From assembly GCF_014805625.2 (NCBI RefSeq), contig NW_023998517.1, positions 704,573 to 768,572 on the forward strand: 64,000 nt of DNA, read 5' to 3'. Below the pieces are notes generated by a model that was not told where the DNA came from, searched no databases, and saw only the letters and a list, made by a program, of their open reading frames with translations. The position numbers were made by a program, and so were the translations under genes. Source of the stretch: Glossina fuscipes. Taxonomy: Eukaryota; Arthropoda; Insecta; Diptera; Glossinidae. Shown in pieces: positions 27,835 through 39,225 of this stretch. Positions within the stretch are counted from its first letter, which is position 1; each line of letters opens with the position of its first letter.

Positions 27835-28338
27835 CTTTGCTCTTAAATGCAGAATGCAATAGCTTCTGCTAAGGTTTTGGATCTGATTGATCTAAGGCTT
27901 GAACCCAAAAGTTCTTCAAGTCCCGACAGAAAGGTGTTAAGGCAAAGGTGTTAAGAAAGGTGTCAATTGCAGCTTCAATCGCGATGATTGAAGCGTAAGA
28001 CGGCTCGACTGCTTGGTTGTTTTGCTTTAGATTATGTAAGTCTCTTACTTAGGAAATTTCATTCCTTTTATCCGAATAATGCAGCATTAAATTTGCTTTT
28101 ATATGGTCCCATATTACTGGTGTACCATGTACATTGAGGGCTTCGTTTGTCTGACCCACTATTTTCTTATGTGCAGTCCTGAGTGGGATCCTAGCATTAC
28201 TTGTTCCGTCCACTTTAATTAAGTGCCCTACGATTTCCTCGACATTGTTCAACAACTTATACAGGAGTCTTGGGTTTTCGTCACACTTAGGGCATCGGGT
28301 ATCCTTAGCGGATCAAATAGTTGGTTTCCTGTGGTCAT
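27835..28338 (-). pseudogene. Broken LTR-retrotransposon gag (Ty3/gypsy-like)
   Basis: Minus-strand remnant of a capsid-type Gag. The start is placed at 28338 (MTTGNQLFDPLRIPDAL). Further on, three family-typical blocks can be read: LLNNVEEIVGHL, IVGQTNEALNVHGTPVIWDH and LMLHYSDKRNEI, resembling the Gag of mdg1/17.6-type elements (my recognition of the family, not a search). The frame shifts near 28290, a stop interrupts just after 28049, and the last recognisable block (KTLAEAIAFC) ends near 27840, so the gene is dead and lacks any pol. It lies about 850 bases downstream of a primer binding site on the same strand, as expected for an LTR element. A perfect 9-bp stem (GCTTCAATC/GATTGAAGC) sits near 27975. 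I am confident it is retrotransposon-derived, less so about the exact subfamily. Confidence 0.75.
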
Positions 28339-29184
28339 TTTGAAGATTTGATATTCTTGTAGAGTATAAATCGACGAGAGAGGAGGAGCGGAAAGAAAAT
28401 TTGTGGGGTTAGTCAGCGCGAAGGAGTGTAACTTGAACTTTTGTTTCTTCTTTACAAGATAGAATGAATGAACGAGAAGATAGCAATTTGAAAATTCTTT
28501 GTTTTGTATGCACCAGAGAAAATGAACAAAATTCAAACACAACTTTTTAAATATAACATAGGTTTAATTATTTTGAACGCAAAAATTTTGGCATCTTATT
28601 AGACGATTTAATGACATAAAAAGTTTTATGTATGTATATTTATAATATTTTTTTTTTTTTTATGTATATAGGCAGCTTCAAGCACACTTAATATTTATCC
28701 TTGTATCAGGATAACGATACTTATTGTTTTCATGTTGTTATAATTTTATTAATCAATGTTGCCGTTGAGCCAGGTAACAGAATTGCTGCTAAACTGCTAG
28801 TGTTCTTGACGACGTTGTTTTTTTCTTCTGCAGGCGTAGCGACAAAATATTTTGTTACTTCTACTATATCTCGCGATATCGGGTATTTTCTTTACAATTA
28901 TATTTTCACTTTAACATACTTCTCTTCAAGATAAAGTTTATGAGAAATTAAGAAGTTTGAGAATTGATTTTTACACAGACTCAATTTTTTTTTTTTTTGT
29001 TTTTCTATTTATATTTAATAGTTATACGCGAATCTTAATATGTTTTGAAGATAATATATTGTGGGTTTACTGTGCATCCTTTTTTTGCTAAGGACTAACT
29101 TCGTTTCAAAAATTTACATTTAGTTATAATTAAGATTTGTTTTTATTTTCAGAGGCGACCCTAGGTTCATAAGCCGAGTCATAT

Positions 29185-29196
29185 CCCGACTGCGCC
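29185..29196 (-). other. Retrotransposon primer binding site (tRNA-Ser type)
   Basis: The minus strand reads TGGCGCAGTCGG, which matches the primer binding site used by 17.6/297-class elements (recalled knowledge). Its distance and strand fit the gag remnant. On the plus strand the same sequence imitates a 46-base exon with good splice sites, which is rejected below. Confidence 0.65.
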
Positions 29197-32100
29197 AGGT
29201 AAGTCATTCCGTGTTCTTTAATAAAAATTGAAAGCAACCTTTAGATTGCCTTCTGCACAAAATGATTTTATTTTTTGATTTACAATAATATGTGTAAGTT
29301 GGACGTGTGTTTTGCAAGTTCTAACTTACGCTTACTAAGGAAAATCGACAAAAGAATAATATGACAAGATCGGGAATGCTGAATTGTGTCTGCTGGTGGG
29401 TTTCATGACTGCAAGAATATGGACGCATACGGACGACTTTCATGTTTGGCTGTGTTTAGGTCGATCGGTGGTGGGCGCAACTCGATCGCGTATGTGAACA
29501 ATTTGCAACCGTTTTTTAGAGTCTTAATCGATCCAGGATTGTTTAACCTAATTTTAGTTTCAAACCTTCATTCTTGCGACTGCAGTAATATGACGAGAGG
29601 ATCAAAAGGATCCCCTTTGGTGCACGTAATCGCTATCTGGAATATTAGATCAGGTAGACCAGGTAGAAAAAAGTCGATTACGGACATTAAACGATCTCTT
29701 TATATAAGAAAAATCGCCAACAAATTTTGGAACTTATGAGGTTCGTACAAGCATTAAGCACATAAGCATTAAGAGAACCACAAGGCATATAAACCTTGTA
29801 TATTTTTCTCTTGTAGATCGATAATTAAAAGCGGTCAAAATGACCGGACATGCTCGGTTGTGAAAAGTTCCTCTAATATTCTTTAAATTTTTTTTTGCAT
29901 ATCCTATGCCCAAAATGAACTCAAAAAGTGTTAGGTTGAGGACAGAGAAATTTTGCGACGCCTTCTCTAATTTTATTAATGCATATTACCATGTGCCATG
30001 GAGAAGAAAAGAGACAATGTACCGCGGTTCGTTATCTTAGCAACCCGTTACAATACGTATTCATAAGTGAATCGCAGTTGCCGGTATATAAAATAAATAT
30101 TTACAATTGACCCTGGACACCTTTACACACATATTAACTCCGGCATTAGGTGGGTTTTTCATATCAATGTATGTGCGAAGATTTATTAAAATATAGAAAT
30201 AAAAAAAAAAAAAAACTTAAATATTTATTCAATTTCTGTCACACATCGTTTTAACCTTTAATCCCCTTAGTACACTGAAAGTAATAATGTACGTGTACTT
30301 ACCAAATATATACGTTCGCCCACATATTTGAATACATGTCGCGCACAAAAATATTCTTAAAAAAAAACAAAAAACAAGTATAGTCTCAGAAACGCAACAG
30401 ATGCACGAAACAACCTCACGAGCAACCCTCATGAGTTACATTTTAAAATTTCAACGTACAACGTAGAGAACGAAGAAAAAATTCGCAAAATGAAAATCCA
30501 TTTCATTACATTCACACATGCCATGCATTCATATATGAAGCAACAACGGACGACATTTGCATCGATGGCAGAGAATGAAAATAAAACAAAAATATTTCAC
30601 TCGATATGTGAGCCTCTTCTGCCAATTGACATTCATGCGTTTCAATTGCATGAATTTTTTTTTATTTCAAGCTTTCATCCGGGAAACACCTTTCGAAAAA
30701 TGCAAAATGACAAAGTCTGAAAAAGCGTAAAATATATGAACGTTCGCCAAAACAATCACCATAAGTACGCTGGCATATAAGTGTACTGCGGCTACTTCCT
30801 GTAAGTCATACTTGAATTTTCGTTTCACTCTACTTGTGGTTTTTTTAAAGAAGAAGTGAAAAGTTTCGAATTTTTTCATTAACTTTAACTCTTCGAAACT
30901 TTCATCAGGACCCTTAGTGTGGCCCTACCTTACAGCTTCATTTTATTTTTAATACCTCGGGATATGAATTAACGCCTCCTCGTAACGCTAATAATGATTG
31001 TAAGTAGACGGAAATAGAAATTTCGAACCAGGATTTCTCTCTCCTTCCCTCCCCCCCCTTCCTTGGGACCACCATAATTTTGCCCGTGCAGAGGATTTCC
31101 CCTACGCGGCTCATCTGAAAAGAAACAAAAACAAGTAAGAATGGTATGGTCGGACAAAAACTGTGCTGGTGTAAAACATCAAAAATTATACACTATTTTT
31201 ATGTGGATTCATAAAAGCCCTTATGGTGGAGGACGACGTAATCTAAATTTAGGAAACTTGATTTACTTATTATTTTTCGTTATAACAAACCACAAGTTAG
31301 GGATTGACGCCATAGAACGTTTGCTTTCATATGGCATGGTCCACAAAATGGATCTGTATGCTCTAAATATCCTAGGGTTGATTTACTAAGGACAAATTTT
31401 CATCATAAAGTATTAAAAGCTAAGAGCTTTATTTGGCATATAAACGGCAAGAGATTCAAAAAGGGGACCCACACTATAACCAAAATAGCATAACTAAGCA
31501 ATTTTTAGCGCGAAATTGTAAAAAGCATTTTTTCTTATAACCGACGTTATATGGAGAGTGGTTTGATTCGAATCATTTTCAACACCTCTTGCCCTTGGTT
31601 GAGAACACGGCCAGTGTATCCGATTTCATCAGATTGCGACCTGAAGGTTAAACACAGAAATACATGGGCTGGCATCAAGCGGACGGGCAGGTATTTAGCC
31701 AAGACAGCTTAGATCGGAACAGTAAAATAAGGGATGGGACTACCTCAAGCGCTTGTAGGTGTTACAACTGTCCGTACAAAGTTAATATAACCTGTACAAC
31801 ACGGTATAAAGAACGCAATCATGGGATTCTAGTTTTGTGATCGCACGGCTTTCACCCAAGAATAGCCACTAAAGATACCAGAAATGATATGTAATCTGTT
31901 TATTCGTTCATTTGCATCTTGTGTTCAAATTCTTAACTGATTTGAAAATCTTTTTGATGATGTCCGTCCGTCCGATTTTTGGAGTTTCGATTTACCTTTG
32001 ATTTGTTTTTTCTTTTCTCTAAATATTCTCGTAAATCCCACAACTGAAGAGTAGAAAACAAATATATTATTTATATATGTAAGAATTATTTACTTTATAC

Positions 32101-33580
32101 CATTTTACCTTGACCCTATGAGTAACAAAAGTTACCTTTAAAGCAAATGTATCATCCTTTCAATGTTTTTATGCAAATACATATTTTAAAAACTTCGTTT
32201 TGTTGAGGTTTTATTGAAATAAAATTTTTATGGAAAATAATTTAGTTTTTTATGCTTGTATTCACACACGTTTCGGGCCGTGAGGTCTTTTCGAGATTTT
32301 GTTAAACACGTACCGCCAGGTGTTGCCGTTTGTTTCACGTATTCACAAAATTTTATTTTGTTTTAATTTAATCAAAAAAAAGTGAAAGATTTGTATCCAC
32401 CTTCGAGTCAAGATAGAGATAAATGTATGTAGCCAGTAGCCTTAGAAAACGTAACGTAAGGTCGAATTCTTGAGCACTTATTAGAATATGAATAGAAAAA
32501 TCCTTTATTACATTATGTGAAGAAATGATTTCCTAAATTTAAGTCAGGAATTTCCATAAGACCCTATAAGGGGATAAAACGTCGACGACAACAAAAGTCG
32601 GAAAAGAAACCTTAGAACGATTTTAATGCTAATCACCAACATACGCAGACACTTATATTTGACACTCGGACAGCCAAAGAATGGTTATGTATTTACTCTC
32701 CTTTCTTGTCCTGGTTCCGAGGGATTTTAACTAATTTGCCTGGTAGCCATTGTCCTCTCCTCTAGCTAACAGAGCGGTGGTTAGTAATCTAAGAAAGCTT
32801 TGTCTTACTATACTCTATTAACTGAGTAGTATACCTATATTCAAAATTATATTACTATGTGAGATTATTACTATATAAGAGACAGGACAGACATCAGTTA
32901 AACTATAATGTACATTGATTTGAAATTTCAGGGAAGTATATACGGTTTGGGGCGCCTGATAAGGACAAAGTGCGAAATAAGAATTTTTACGCAAGATAAG
33001 GTGCTTTTTTCATATCATTGAAATTTGGGCTGAGCACAAGCAGAGTGTGTATAAGTATGCGTTCGCACGATACAATTAAAAGAAAGTTGCTATGTTTGCT
33101 TACATTGTTACATCGAGTATATATTGTATCGACAGCACGACTAACTGCAAACAAATTTAAACACAATAAATGTTTTAACTCTTCCACTTATATCATAGAG
33201 ATCATCCTACGTCTTTCAATAGAAAATTCATCCCTGTGAATGTAAATATTTGTTTACATCTAGCCATCTCGCAACGTAATCCATAGCAGCATATGAACAA
33301 TACAATAACAAAAACAACAAACAATACCAACAACTACAATAATAATAAGGACAATTTCATGGCGGTAATCAATCTTCTTCTGTTCAGCATAAAGTGACAG
33401 CTCAGTGGTGCAGAGTCAAATTGCAAATCTTGCCCCTCATATACAGTCCTCGTACAATACAGCATTCATGCGTACATACGAGCACACACGCAACATGTTT
33501 TCAATCCTGTTAAGTAGAGTTGCCAAAGCCCCATTGCCAGAATCATCAACTTGAAAAGATTAAATTTGGAAAATAACGAA

Positions 33581-33905
33581 ATCTCTCTCTACCTTCCAGT
33601 GCTGCCTTTCTTGAGTAACTTCTTGAGATTTCGATAAGTTAATAATGATCCAGCAAAAATCCTAATCATTCTTATCGGCTTTGCTATGGATATGTTTGTT
33701 GGTGGAATTTCATTGGTCAAGTTCATGTTTCAACAGGCAGTCAAGTAGAAATATATCTCTATCTTTCGATACTGCCTTTCGTAGCTAACTTCTTGAGATT
33801 CCGATAGGTTAATGATCCAGCAAAAATCCTAAACATTCTTACACACATTGCTATGGACATGTTTGTTGGTGAAATTTCATCTTTCAAGTACAAACAGGCA
33901 GTCAA
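33581..33905. repeat. Diverged tandem duplication (two copies)
   Basis: Copy 1 at 33581-33745 and copy 2 at 33755-33905 share in order CTGCCTTTC, AACTTCTTGAGATT, GATCCAGCAAAAATCCTAA, GACATGTTTGTTGGTG (one mismatch in copy 1) and AACAGGCAGTCAA. Copy 2 has small deletions. An old local duplication with no coding frame kept. Confidence 0.85.
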
Positions 33906-34818
33906 CTTCCGCAAGTTTTCCAATGTGTATGTGAACAAGTTCAGTCGCCTCATATTGGTTGGCTTTGAGCGCTTTTCAAAATGGATGAAATAATTAAACT
34001 TGGCAACCCTTTAAGTGGTCTTAGAAATTGCTTTTTGTTAACCTACGTTTGGTATGTGATGTGCTAAGGGTAAGTCCCAATTTATTATTCACTTATGAAA
34101 AAAAGCTCGAAATGTGTGTGCGTAACTTAACGTAAATATAAAAATGCGTATGTGTTTTTATATTGAAAGATAAAATGAAACTAAAGAGTATTATAACTAG
34201 AAACTGATTTAGATGACAAGACAAATCGAATAATAGCTGGAATCCTCTTTGGGAACGCCTTCCTCTTTGTAAAAGGATATGAAGACAAGCATCATACGAC
34301 ATGATTTTAGAACAAATATTGTATCGTCTTCACTAAAAACTATGACAAGTTTGTTTACCTGCAGGTGACCTCTCCCTTAGCTGTCGACGCGATCATTGGT
34401 CATGAACCAACCCGAATTCAGCAAAAGGCTCAAGAGGCGAATGCGAGAAAAATTCACAGAGTAACCTAAGCCGATATTTACATCCTTGCTATCAGTCCTT
34501 CTAAGCCCGGGAATGTTCTTAAGTTTGTCCTTGCGTGATAAGGACTTGTCTGGTCTATCTACTCTTCGCATAAACGTGTCGATCAAGCCATTGGTTATTA
34601 TTATAATACCTATAAGTACATGCGATCACTCCCTTTGAAACCCGCTGGAAAGACGCGTATTCGCCATCATACAAACCAATTCAGGCAATATGGAGAGTTG
34701 CAAAAAACTCTTTGAGTGCAAAACCCATTAATATGTTCATTAATTAAGTAAACGAATTTCGCACACACACGCACACATACACGCATCTTGAACATCTTCA
34801 TATATACATTTCCATTTC

Positions 34819-34843
34819 TTTTTTTTTTTTTTTTTTTTTTTTT
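34819..34843. repeat. Poly-T tract (25 bases)
   Basis: Uninterrupted T run. Confidence 0.9.
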
Positions 34844-35627
34844 GTTATTACTAAGTTTCATTCCTTTAGAAGAGCGTCTTGTTATTCAAACATTCCGCTT
34901 CGGAATAAAACATATTTCCCATAATTCTTCGTCCCTTTTTTAAAGCATTGAATGTATGCTTAATCTAAATTCGTAAGAGTTGCAAATTTAAATTTCTTTA
35001 AACCTGTGAATATTTCTGTGTTTTTGTTCGTTTTTCTCCTAAACTAATATCCGTAAGTCCCTTTTTCTTTTTTGCAAATGAAATATTGCTAACAAATGTC
35101 ACCTAATGGCATTCCTTACAAGTCTAGTTATTGCTGAATATCCACATACACACATATGTATATCGTCATATAAACATTTGTAAATGTATCTATTTGTATA
35201 CTATCATCATACTATACATGTAATAAGGACTGTCGCATTACATTTAGATGATCTACATATGTCAAATTTTTCCAAGCATTAGGTAATTTTGAAGGTGTAA
35301 TTGCTTTAGCAGACATTTAAACACGACTTAATCTTGTAGCTTTGCGATTTCGAAATCACAATCGAAAATATTGAAAAAAATTATACGAAGAAAGTGGGAG
35401 CGGTTAAGAGGCTCCGCTAAGAGACAAGAAACTAAAACGAGACGGGAGCTATTTACGGCTTGAGTCGAATTACTATCGTGCCGCGTACCATATATAATTC
35501 CAAACTAGAGGAAGTTCAATCCCTTCCATGGAACGTCATCCATTTTTTACAACAGCTTGTTGGTAGCCCCTAATACATAATAAACGTACATAAAGTAACA
35601 AGGAAGAAAGTTATATTCAGTTACGAT

Positions 35628-35960
35628 GGAATTTTTTATACCCACCACCGTCATCCTATAAAAGATTGAAAAGACAGAAAAATATGAATTTGCATGTGCT
35701 ACACCATTGGATGGGCATGGTTGTTTTTTCTTTTCTTGTAAAATAATTTTGCGAAAATTTATATCGTGTATCAGGTGTAGCTTATGAGAGCAACGACAAA
35801 AGACAGGGAAAACAAAGGTTTTCTCAGTTCTGGGTGTATTGCGTGACCTACTTAGACGATCTTTGATCTTTTTGGCGAATTTCTAAGCGATATCTTCTTT
35901 TTTGCCAATGGGAGAATGCGTGCCATAGTTACTGCACAATTGGACAGACGGACAGATATT
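35628..35960 (+). repeat. Dispersed-repeat-like segment
   Basis: Opens TATACCCACCACCGTCAT and ends in CAATTGGACAGACGGACAGA, with a CCAATGGGAGAATGCGTGCCATAG block that resembles AACGGGAGAATATTTACCACAG at 42700. Same general repeat type as 42497-43310, strongly decayed. Confidence 0.4.
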
Positions 35961-37167
35961 TACAAAACCCTAGAGGCAAAGTTTTGAATGCACTTTCACT
36001 AGATGGCATAAAGCAGATTACAATAAAAATAAATATGACGTAAGCATTAAGAAACTTATCTTTGATAGAATTATGGAGCTAAGCAAAAGATTCGTTTGCT
36101 ACGGACGATGATTTCTGTGAACATTGACACAACTTACTGAACTTTAGCTTAGTGCATAAAAATTCAATATCCTTGGCTCGGAAGGTATGTTAACTATAGC
36201 ATAAATGCACACGAAACTGTGTATGCTCTTGTTATGAGGTGACGTCGTATCAAGGAACATTTAACATAATTCTTGCAAGCAATCAAATAGCTGCCAATGT
36301 AACAGCACTACCTCTGCTAAATTAACAGTGGCATCGCTAATTCAATCAATGCGATCCGTTTTAATTTCAAATTTTCGAACCATGAAGAACGGGTATTAAA
36401 GCAAGACTTTTTTTTATTATTGTTTGCTACGAACTCGAACACATTTTACCGAAGCAGTGTGTATAGCGTAGGTAGGCAAGCATATCTACGAATAATTTGT
36501 TGTCGAACTCGATCGTTCATTTGTTTTTTCCTATTATTAAAGAAAGATATTCCGGCATGCAACGTGTGATTACATGACTCCTTCCATTGAAAACCGAATA
36601 TTGGTTTGAAATTTTCCAAATTTAATATTTGCGTGCCATTGCGATGGGTATATCAGCCTAAACGGCGTGCCCCGAAATATGAGTGTATTGAAAGGCCCCT
36701 ATCTATATAAAGAGAATGTTGGCATATCTCTACAGAAATAATCTCAAACCTTTCTCTTCCGATATCTTATATAAAATCATCCATATAATGCATTTGTCTT
36801 CTCGATAATTTTCTTTTTAATGTGCAACAATGGCGAGTGAGCTCCTAATTTTTATTTATTCTATTCGATATATTAAACATTTTGCAGTTACGGTGTGCTA
36901 CGAGTCGGCAGATAGTACCGATTTTTATATCGTCCTGCATCCTGAGGAATATTTATTTTAAAACATCCTTCGCATTATAAGAGTTTTTGGATCTACTATC
37001 AAAATAGCGAAATCTTTGAGAAGTGAAGTGTCTGTCAAACTTCCCATAACTGAGATGATATCCCTTTCAAACTATGACGATCTCTAGCCAGTTTTCACGT
37101 CCGCTATAGCACTTAACAAAAGACGGTATGGAGAAGTAGGCAAAAAAGCAAATCCAGTTAGCTTACC

Positions 37168-37174
37168 TAGGTAG
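37168..37174 (+). promoter_or_regulatory. TAGGTAG (Zelda/TAGteam-like) motif
   Basis: TAGGTAG heptamer inside the near-palindrome TTACCTAGGTAG, 2 kb beyond the 3' end of zen. TAGteam heptamers mark early zygotic enhancers in Drosophila; the role here is inferred. Confidence 0.25.
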
Positions 37175-37642
37175 CGTAAATCTGCAGATCGGGATTTGCA
37201 TTAATGAATCGATAAATTGATCAAATATTTTATTGAAATTCTAAAATTGCGAGTAAAAAAAAAAAGCGCGGCATGGGGCTACGGTTCAATATGGTTTAAC
37301 GAAAATCATTAGTGTTTAAAGTACGCAGTCCATGCAACTTTGCTCGCAAGCTATAGAAACTGTACAAAGATCTAAAATTAATTTAGGCCCACACCGATCT
37401 TTTGTTATGAGAACAGGTAATACATATGTTATTAGAGATAAAGCTTGCTAGTGTTTGCCTGCAAGAAAGGTTTCAAACAGATCTTAAGATATTATTCTCT
37501 AGTATTCACTGTTAGCTCATACTCTTGTCTTACAGAGCGAAATTTTGTACTGAATATGTTGCCAAAATATTTTATTCGTTTACATTGTATTTTTTACCTA
37601 AGGTGAACTCTAGAATCTGCCTTTTCACTGCGATAAATTTAA

Positions 37643-37930
37643 GGTTTTTCCGCGGCAGACAAATAAATGTGAGGTTTTTCCGCGACAGATCTTAAACTTA
37701 AGGAAATTTTATTGCTCATCACTAAAATTTAAGGGATATTTAAAATCCCTGCTTTAACGCTATATTTTGTCGGGATTTTCTCAACAAATTTTTAATTTAC
37801 TATCTAACGATCTTTGGGTTAACTATCTCTATAGCATCTGTGTTGTTATGTAGATTGAATGACAAGTGCGTGTGTAACGCGCACAATGGGAAAACCTTTA
37901 AAACGCAATAACGGTTTTCCCCAACAGCTG
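37643..37930. promoter_or_regulatory. Cluster of Dorsal/NF-kB-like sites, candidate zen enhancer
   Basis: Within 290 bases there are GGTTTTTCC at 37643-37651 and again at 37673-37681, the symmetric GGGATATTTAAAATCCC at 37733-37749, GGGATTTTCT at 37772-37781, GGGAAAACC at 37888-37896 and GGTTTTCCCC at 37913-37922. An E-box CAGCTG (37925-37930) lies 2 bases from the last site. Drosophila zen is repressed ventrally by Dorsal through clustered GGG(W)nCC sites, so a zen dorsoventral element is the natural reading. The cluster lies 1.3 kb past the zen stop codon, on the pb side. The sites are seen; the function is inferred. Confidence 0.45.
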
Positions 37931-38692
37931 CATTTACCTCGTCTTCACAATTACGCGGAAGTTCGCAAGTATTAAGGCCAAAAATAAGCAAAACGTGTGC
38001 CAAAGTTGCTGAGTGACGAGTAATCGACGGAGAGAGTTGATGAGGCGGGCTAACGATTTTCAAAGAGCTTGAGACCATGGCACCGAATGGAATGAGATGA
38101 AGGACTATTTGGTAATTTTCGGATGAGACTTGCCAGTGAGCGCCGCAAATCGAACGTACAAAAACGACTTCCCATGGAATCGATGCATAAAGGGCTTCGA
38201 TAGAAATTGAGTTTTAATTAATTTAAAATTTTTGTTATTGTATAAGAAGATTCTTGCTCGAAAGCTATTCATTCTTTGATTACTCTAACTTTACCTTGCA
38301 CTCTACTAAATGCGTTCTTTCCTAAGCATGCAAATCACGATAACTTGTTCTTGCAGCATCTTCCTTTCGCAGTGTTTCCAAAGAGCATATCATTGGATCT
38401 TTTTAAGAACTTCATCGTCGTATTACTGTGGAACAGCCATTTAACACAAGTTACACACTATTAGTCTCAGTACTATTGGGTTGTTTCGTGCGAAAAAATA
38501 AGCGCTTATGAAACCTTATCCATTGCCCAAACATAAAATAAAAGTTTGGTTTACTTTCCCACACTGCTAGGGCATACATGCTTCCAAAACCCAGAAGGTA
38601 GCTTCATAAAATTGTATAAAACATACATGCTCTTGATTAGCATCAAGTTATGAACTGATTGAAGCATGTCCGACTGATTATCTATCATCTAT

Positions 38693-38699
38693 CTACCTG
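38693..38699 (-). promoter_or_regulatory. CAGGTAG (Zelda/TAGteam) motif
   Basis: CTACCTG on the plus strand is the canonical CAGGTAG heptamer on the minus strand, about 530 bases past the zen stop codon and between the Dorsal-like cluster and the gene. It lies within a decayed dispersed repeat (CTCTTGATTAGCATCAAG nearby), so it could be accidental. Confidence 0.25.
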
Positions 38700-38822
38700 T
38701 GTAATATCTAAGGCAACGATTCTTCTGCTCGCAAAAATTGAAAAATCGCCGTCAAATATGGCATAAGGAAGAGAAATACTTGTACGCAGATTGATCGTAC
38801 AAATGGGTCCAAAAACACTGAT

Positions 38823-38831
38823 GGGAAAACC
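38823..38831 (+). promoter_or_regulatory. Additional Dorsal-like site GGGAAAACC
   Basis: Perfect GGGAAAACC about 400 bases past the zen stop codon, with the same flanking CT as the site at 37888. Possible outlier of the Dorsal-like cluster. Confidence 0.25.
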
Positions 38832-39146
38832 TCTATACTCTCAATGGCAAAAAAATAAGTATTTCGCTTGTTACTCATGAACTACGAAAAAAACTAAGGC
38901 AGTTACGCAACGTTTAAAGCGTTTATTTTTAGATAGACCGAGTGTACAATTCAAATAAAAAACACTCCTTCATTTTATTTATTGACTTTGTTACCCAAAC
39001 AAAATGAATTCGATCTTTACTTAGAATATTTTCGATATCCGGGATCTATTTCCTACAGTTCTCCAAACACTTGACAAAGACGGTTGGAATATATTTTCCG
39101 AGAATTATGCAGTTAATGAATGCGATCTCTATTATTAGACTTAATG

Positions 39147-39152
39147 TTTATT
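39147..39152 (-). terminator. zen: Candidate zen poly(A) signal AATAAA
   Basis: TTTATT on the plus strand gives AATAAA on the zen strand, about 75 bases after the stop codon. It is the first AATAAA found past the stop; cleavage site not determined. Confidence 0.5.
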
Positions 39153-39225
39153 TCTATTAGCGAATTATTTGATCAGCTCGTATCATCATTAGTTTTTCCA
39201 TTCGGCAGAGTATCAGGTTTGTATT

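Larger units (their letters stand above)
27800..29750 (-). mobile_element. 5' fragment of a gypsy-like LTR retrotransposon
   Basis: Three landmarks lie in the right order on the minus strand: a probable LTR (about 29198-29750), a primer binding site (29185-29196) and a gag remnant (28338 down to 27835). The LTR is inferred from a TATA-like box (TTATATAAAG near 29700) and an ATTAAA near 29220 on the element strand; I could not define its outer end or a target duplication. No pol, env or 3' LTR is visible, since the sequence left of 27800 is a different repeat. The insertion is old, judging by stops and frameshifts in gag. Confidence 0.6.
29751..37640. other. pb-zen intergenic region, right part: no gene seen
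   Basis: AT-rich, non-coding. Contains a tandem duplication of about 160 bases (33581-33905), a 25-base T run (34819-34843), a dispersed-repeat-like segment at about 35628-35960 (opens TATACCCACCACCGTCAT, ends GACAGACGGACAGA) and a TAGGTAG motif at 37168-37174. The short open frames show no recognisable domain and I call none. Confidence 0.6.

Noticed and set aside
29152..29197. A 46-base plus-strand microexon with excellent splice sites and one open frame
   Set aside because: The minus strand of the same bases contains a retrotransposon primer binding site at the right distance from a gag relic, which explains the GC-rich island better.
29386..29739. 117-codon plus-strand open frame
   Set aside because: It lies antisense within the inferred LTR of the retrotransposon fragment and shows no recognisable domain.
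37800..38078. 92-codon minus-strand open frame downstream of zen
   Set aside because: No recognisable family. It overlaps the Dorsal-like site cluster and has no codon or splice support.
38476..38500. TTGGGTTGTTTCGTGCGAAA, similar to a mariner terminal repeat
   Set aside because: No partner inverted repeat was found nearby, so an element cannot be supported.
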